A stretch of 25,609 nt of DNA from contig JANOGU010000073.1 in the NCBI GenBank assembly GCA_031406135.1, positions 1 through 25,609 of the forward strand, written 5' to 3'. This document shows, in pieces, positions 22,484 to 25,609 of the stretch. The translations under genes were made by a program, and so were the position numbers. The DNA comes from JANOGU01 sp031406135. Its GTDB lineage: Bacteria; Pseudomonadota; Alphaproteobacteria; Rhodobacterales; Rhodobacteraceae. Each line of letters opens with the position of its first letter. Positions within the stretch are counted from its first letter, which is position 1. The notes under the pieces were generated by a model. It ran no database searches and was not told where the DNA came from. It saw only the letters and a program-made list of their open reading frames with translations.

Positions 22484-23860
22484 TCAATCGTACTGTTCGC
22501 GGTACTTGCGCACGATGCGCAAGGCCAGGACGTTGATCCCGAGGGTGATGACGAAGAGCACCATCCCGAGCGCGAAGGCCGCGAGCGTCTTGGGGTTGTC
22601 GAATTCGGTGTCGCCGATCAAGAGCGTGACGATCTGAACGGTCACCGTGGTCACCGTGTCGAGTGGATTGAAGGTCAGCTTGGCGATGATGCCGGCGGCC
22701 ATGACCACGATCATCGTTTCGCCGATGGCGCGGGATACGGCCAGCAGCACGCCGCCGACGATGCCGGGGATGGCAGCCGGGAACAACACCTTCAGGATCG
22801 TCTCGCCGCGCGTGGCGCCGAGCGCCAGCGAGCCGTCGCGCAGGCTGCGCGGCACCGCCGACAGCGCGTCGTCGGCGAAGGACGAGATGAAGGGGATCAG
22901 CATGATCGCCATGCAGAGCCCGGCGGCGAGCGCGGTGTTGGGCGACACCGGCAGGCCGATGCTGGCGCCCGCCTGCCGCAGGAACGGGGCGACGACGAGG
23001 ATGGCGAAGAAGCCGTAGACCACGGTCGGCACGCCGGCGAGAATCTCCAGGATCGGCTTGATCCAGGCGCGGAACCGGCGCGAGGCGAACTCGTTGAGAT
23101 AGATCGCCGTCATCAGTCCGATCGGCACCGCCACGACCAATGCGATGGTCATGATCAGGATCGATCCGAGGACCACCGGGATGATGCCGAAGGCGCCCTG
23201 CCCGGCGACCTGGTCGGCGCGGATGGCGATCTGCGGCTCCCACTGCAGGCCGAACAGGAACTCGTTGAGCGGCACCAGCCGGAAGAACTTCACGCTTTCG
23301 AAGACGAGCGAGAAGATGATTCCCAGCGTGGTGAAGATGGCGATGGTGGAGCAGCCGATCATCAGGCCGAGCACGATCTTCTCCACCCCGTGGCGGGCGC
23401 GGAACTCGGCCGCGACGCGGGACCGGGCGAAGACAGCAAGGCCGAGGCAGAGCGCGGCGACGGCCGCGAGCATGGCCCAGCGCGAGGTGGCCTGGAGGCC
23501 GGCGAGGCGTTCGGCCGCCGCGAGTTTCCACGGATCCGGATCACCGAAGATCTGGCCTGCGGCGATCGACTTGATCTCGGCAAGCACCAGCGAGACGGCA
23601 CCGGGCTCAACCCCGTCGAGGGTGCCGGGAGGCAGACCGCCCATGACGCTGCGGTCGATCACCGGGCCCTGCAGCAGGAGCCAGAGGATCAGGAGGAAGA
23701 AGCCCGGCAGGCCGACGATGAGGGCGGCGTAGAGGCCGTGGAACCCCGTGAGCGAATGCATCCGGGCACCCGAGGCGCGGATCTGCTCGGCAGCGAACCG
23801 GTTCAGGATGTAGCCCGCCAGCACCGCGGCGAGGAGTAGGGCGAAGGCGGCAATGGTCAT
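22484..23860 (-). CDS. pstC: Phosphate ABC transporter permease PstC
   Basis: 458-aa inner-membrane permease, also longer than the E. coli protein. An N-terminal part with about three membrane helices (1-160) precedes the permease core (about 170-458), which has six or so helices, the coupling loop GSLALGATRGETILKVLFP and A-I-G-E-T-M near the end. Helix-rich extensions are usual in the alphaproteobacterial PstC/PstA pair. The ATG at 23860 lies 66 nt after pstS, across a 12-bp hairpin. Confidence 0.95.
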   Translation of the reverse strand: MTIAAFALLLAAVLAGYILNRFAAEQIRASGARMHSLTGFHGLYAALIVGLPGFFLLILWLLLQGPVIDRSVMGGLPPGTLDGVEPGAVSLVLAEIKSIAAGQIFGDPDPWKLAAAERLAGLQATSRWAMLAAVAALCLGLAVFARSRVAAEFRARHGVEKIVLGLMIGCSTIAIFTTLGIIFSLVFESVKFFRLVPLNEFLFGLQWEPQIAIRADQVAGQGAFGIIPVVLGSILIMTIALVVAVPIGLMTAIYLNEFASRRFRAWIKPILEILAGVPTVVYGFFAILVVAPFLRQAGASIGLPVSPNTALAAGLCMAIMLIPFISSFADDALSAVPRSLRDGSLALGATRGETILKVLFPAAIPGIVGGVLLAVSRAIGETMIVVMAAGIIAKLTFNPLDTVTTVTVQIVTLLIGDTEFDNPKTLAAFALGMVLFVITLGINVLALRIVRKYREQYD

Positions 23861-23889
23861 CGCGGCTTTCCGACGGTCGGCGGGGGATC

Positions 23890-23917
23890 ATCCCCGGGGG
23901 CCTGCGCCCCCGGGGAT
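23890..23917 (-). terminator. Perfect 12-bp hairpin between pstS and pstC
   Basis: ATCCCCGGGGGC (23890-23901) pairs exactly with GCCCCCGGGGAT (23906-23917) around a 4-nt loop, 9 nt after the pstS stop. No U tract follows on the minus strand, so it fits an mRNA-stabilising or partial-termination hairpin that keeps pstS message above pstCAB-phoUB message. Confidence 0.65.
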
Positions 23918-23926
23918 GGGGTCGGG

Positions 23927-24976
23927 TCACTTCGCCGGCGCTTCCATCGTGACGCCGGTGGAAACGGCTTCCTGGACCTTTGCCAGTTCTTCCGTGCCGA
24001 GCACCACGAGGCCGCGCTCGGACAGGTAGCCGCCCGCGCCCATCGCCGCGTCCGACGCATATTCCGTCAGGAACTCGTTCAGGCCGGAGATCACGCCGCG
24101 GTGGGCGTTCTTCACGTAGAAATACAGCGGGCGCGAGATCGGGTAGTCGAACGAGGCAATGGTTTCCAGACCCGGCTCGACGCCATCGATCTTGACGCCT
24201 TTCAGCTTGTCCAGGTTCTCGTACAGGAACGAGTAGCCGAAGATGCCGACGGCGTTCGGATCAGCATCCAGACGCTGCACGATCAGGTTGTCGTTTTCGC
24301 CGGCTTCGATGAACGGGCCGTCCTGCCGCATGCGCGAGCAGTCTTCCTCGACGAACTTCTTGTAGGCGTCCTTGTCGCCGGCATCCTTCAGCGCCTTGGC
24401 ATAGTCGGACGCCTCGCAGCCCTTGTGCATCGCCAGTTCGACGAACGCGTCGCGGGTGCCCGATGTGGGCGGCGGACCGTAGGCGATGATCGCCACATCC
24501 GGCAGCGACGCATCGATGTCGGACCATTTCTGGTACGGGTTGTCGACCAGCCCGCCCTCGCCCGGCACCTTGGCCGCCAGCGCCAGGTAGACCTGCCCCA
24601 GCGACAGGTTCCAGTCGGTCTCGTTGGCGCGCGACACGGCCATGGCGAGGCCGTCATAGCCGATAAGCGCCTCGGTGATGTCGGTCACGCCATTCGTCAC
24701 GCACAGGTCGAATTCCGACTTCTTGATGGCGCGCGATGCGCCGGTGACGTCCGGATGATCGGCACCGACGCCACCGCAGAAGATCTGGAAGCCACCGCCG
24801 GTGCCGGTCGATTCCACGACCGGCGCGGCGCCGCCCTGGTTGGCGAACTCCTCGGCCACGGCCTGGGTGTAGGGGAACACGGTGGACGAGCCGACGATGC
24901 GGATCTGGTCGCGGGCCTGGACGGCCGTGGCGGCGGCGGCGAGCGCGAGCGCCGAGGCGGAAAGCTTGAGCAGCAT
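23927..24976 (-). CDS. pstS: Periplasmic phosphate-binding protein PstS
   Basis: 349-aa substrate-binding protein of the Pst system. Residues 1-21 are a signal peptide (LSASALALAAAATAVQA, cut before RDQIRI). Phosphate-binding loops are recognisable as I-V-G-S-S-T-V-F-P-Y (26-35), T-G-T-G-G-G, a G-A-S-R-A-I-K loop and P-P-T-S-G-T-R-D near 168. It captures phosphate and delivers it to PstC/PstA. GGAG lies 7 nt before the ATG at 24976. It is first in the operon, directly below a Pho box, and so should be the most strongly induced product under phosphate starvation. Confidence 0.96.
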   Translation of the reverse strand: MLLKLSASALALAAAATAVQARDQIRIVGSSTVFPYTQAVAEEFANQGGAAPVVESTGTGGGFQIFCGGVGADHPDVTGASRAIKKSEFDLCVTNGVTDITEALIGYDGLAMAVSRANETDWNLSLGQVYLALAAKVPGEGGLVDNPYQKWSDIDASLPDVAIIAYGPPPTSGTRDAFVELAMHKGCEASDYAKALKDAGDKDAYKKFVEEDCSRMRQDGPFIEAGENDNLIVQRLDADPNAVGIFGYSFLYENLDKLKGVKIDGVEPGLETIASFDYPISRPLYFYVKNAHRGVISGLNEFLTEYASDAAMGAGGYLSERGLVVLGTEELAKVQEAVSTGVTMEAPAK

Positions 24977-25067
24977 GGATCACTCCGTTGCGGTTGGCAG
25001 ACCGGGCGGTCCTGCCGCCCTTGGCCGCCCGCCTAAGGGCGCTGCGCGAAGCCTGTGCAACGTTTGC

Positions 25068-25085
25068 GTGACAGTTTGATGACAA
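25068..25085 (-). promoter_or_regulatory. Pho box (PhoB-binding site) upstream of pstS
   Basis: On the minus strand it reads TTGTCATCAAACTGTCAC: two direct TGTCA half-sites at 11-bp spacing, differing from the classical CTGTCAT-N4-CTGTCAC box only at the first base. It is 91 bp upstream of the pstS start and is the expected PhoB site for autoregulation of the whole operon. A GGGCGG/CCGCCC hairpin (25004-25020) lies in the leader between box and gene. Confidence 0.85.
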
Positions 25086-25232
25086 GGCCGGACCCGAAGC
25101 CATGCCGCGACGCCTCGCCCTGCTCCTGCCGCTGTCGGCCGGCGCGACGGCCGCAGTCTCGCGCTTTGGGGCGGATACCGGCAGGGGTTCTGACGCGGCA
25201 TGGGGGGAAGGGCTTGGCCGCGCCCGCGCGGC

Positions 25233-25511
25233 TCAGCCAAACAGCCGCTCGCCCTGCTCGTCGATCACCTGCTTCGCCTTGGCGACCGAGATCGCGGTGG
25301 CGTCGTCGCGCGAGGCCATGGTGTCGGCGCGGATCAGGTCGTGTCGCTTCGGGGTGCCGCCCACCTCCTTCTCGATCCGCGCCCCCACCCGGTACTGCCC
25401 ACCCTCCTTGATCGGCGTGGGGGTGATGTGGAAGCCCTTGTACTCCTCGCCCTTCGCGGGGGCGGGGTCAGAGGGGGCAGAGGAGCCGAAGAGGCGGGAC
25501 CAGAAGGGCAT
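25233..25511 (-). CDS. HlyU-family small protein
   Basis: 92-aa protein matching the HlyU family: MPFWSRLFG start, a short variable linker, then EYKGFHITPTPIKEGGQYRV and ARIEKEVGG, with I-R-A-D-T-M and K-A-K-Q-V-I-D near the end. HlyU was named for a Vibrio haemolysin regulator, but this alphaproteobacterial family lacks a helix-turn-helix and its role is unknown. ATG at 25511 is chosen because it begins the family-typical M-P-F-W-S-R-L-F-G; no convincing ribosome site is seen. It lies 25 bp after the YoeB-like stop on the same strand. Confidence 0.82.
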   Translation of the reverse strand: MPFWSRLFGSSAPSDPAPAKGEEYKGFHITPTPIKEGGQYRVGARIEKEVGGTPKRHDLIRADTMASRDDATAISVAKAKQVIDEQGERLFG

Positions 25512-25536
25512 GGGCAAAGCCTGGGATGGAAGGCGG

Positions 25537-25609
25537 TCAGTAGTGGTAGCGGCACTGCACGATGACGAGGCTGTCACCCTCCATCCGATACACCAACCGG
25601 TTCTCGCGG
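25537..25609 (-). CDS. YoeB/Txe-family toxin, C-terminal fragment (cut by window edge)
   Basis: The last 23 codons are visible and read ENRLVYRMEGDSLVIVQC followed by R-Y-H-Y and TGA. This is the characteristic ending of YoeB/Txe mRNA-cleaving toxins, in which the C-terminal R-Y-H-Y contains the catalytic histidine and tyrosine. The antitoxin (YefM/Axe-like) is expected just beyond the right edge. Whether the gene is whole cannot be told. Confidence 0.8.
   Translation of the reverse strand, partial: RENRLVYRMEGDSLVIVQCRYHY

Noticed and set aside
25102..25232. Plus-strand frame MPRRLALLLPLSAGATAA, signal-peptide-like, beside the Pho box
   Set aside because: It runs on only as antisense of the HlyU-family gene, has no ribosome site and starts 16 bp from the Pho box, too close for a promoter. 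The whole 24977-25232 gap holds only the Pho box and leader hairpin.

Overview
The window is high-GC chromosomal DNA of an alphaproteobacterium, most likely Rhodobacterales. The grounds are the strong GC third-position bias, many 4-bp ATGA/GTGA gene overlaps, a PstA that appears to carry the long alphaproteobacterial N-terminal extension, an nrdR-ribD pair, flavin-dependent ThyX and a DUF2282/DUF692/DUF2063/DoxX operon. The order is inferred from gene content, not from a marker gene.

Layout. 1-74 holds the start of an IS30-like transposase at the window edge. 159-2561 (minus) is a three-gene overlapping run: a Tag-like DNA glycosylase and two alpha/beta hydrolases. Divergent from it are a soluble ComEC-like metallo-beta-lactamase-fold protein (2743-4290) and thrS (4408-6354). 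6566-9027 is a complete bufferin-type operon: a four-cysteine secreted precursor, its DUF692 iron oxidase, the DUF2063 partner and a DoxX membrane protein whose only well-placed start looks like CTG. Next come a cold-shock gene, an ArsC/Spx-like gene, an endonuclease/exonuclease/phosphatase-family gene and a DUF2238-like membrane protein.

11314-13325 is the accessory part. It holds a decayed copy of the end of the DUF2238-like gene, a REP-associated tyrosine transposase (RAYT) with an inverted pair of REP palindromes inside its own open frame, a second REP pair supplying its stop codon, and a low-GC two-transmembrane protein of unknown function placed 3 bp after thyX. A further REP copy supplies the stop codon of phoB 6.6 kb away.

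13326-18716 contains thyX (minus), a surface-lipoprotein plus Slam exporter pair (plus), glyoxalase I (plus), and ribD and nrdR (minus). 18940-24976 (minus) is the phosphate regulon pstS-pstC-pstA-pstB-phoU-phoB, transcribed from a near-consensus Pho box at 25068-25085 with no phoR in the window. The right edge carries an HlyU-family gene and the last 23 residues of a YoeB/Txe toxin.

A shared design feature: both the bufferin operon and the pst operon have a perfect 11-12 bp GC hairpin without a U tract directly after the first gene. This suits making more of the secreted first product (bufferin, phosphate-binding protein) than of the downstream enzymes or permeases. The best candidates for new biology are the low-GC two-transmembrane protein, the REP-invaded RAYT and the Slam cargo lipoprotein.
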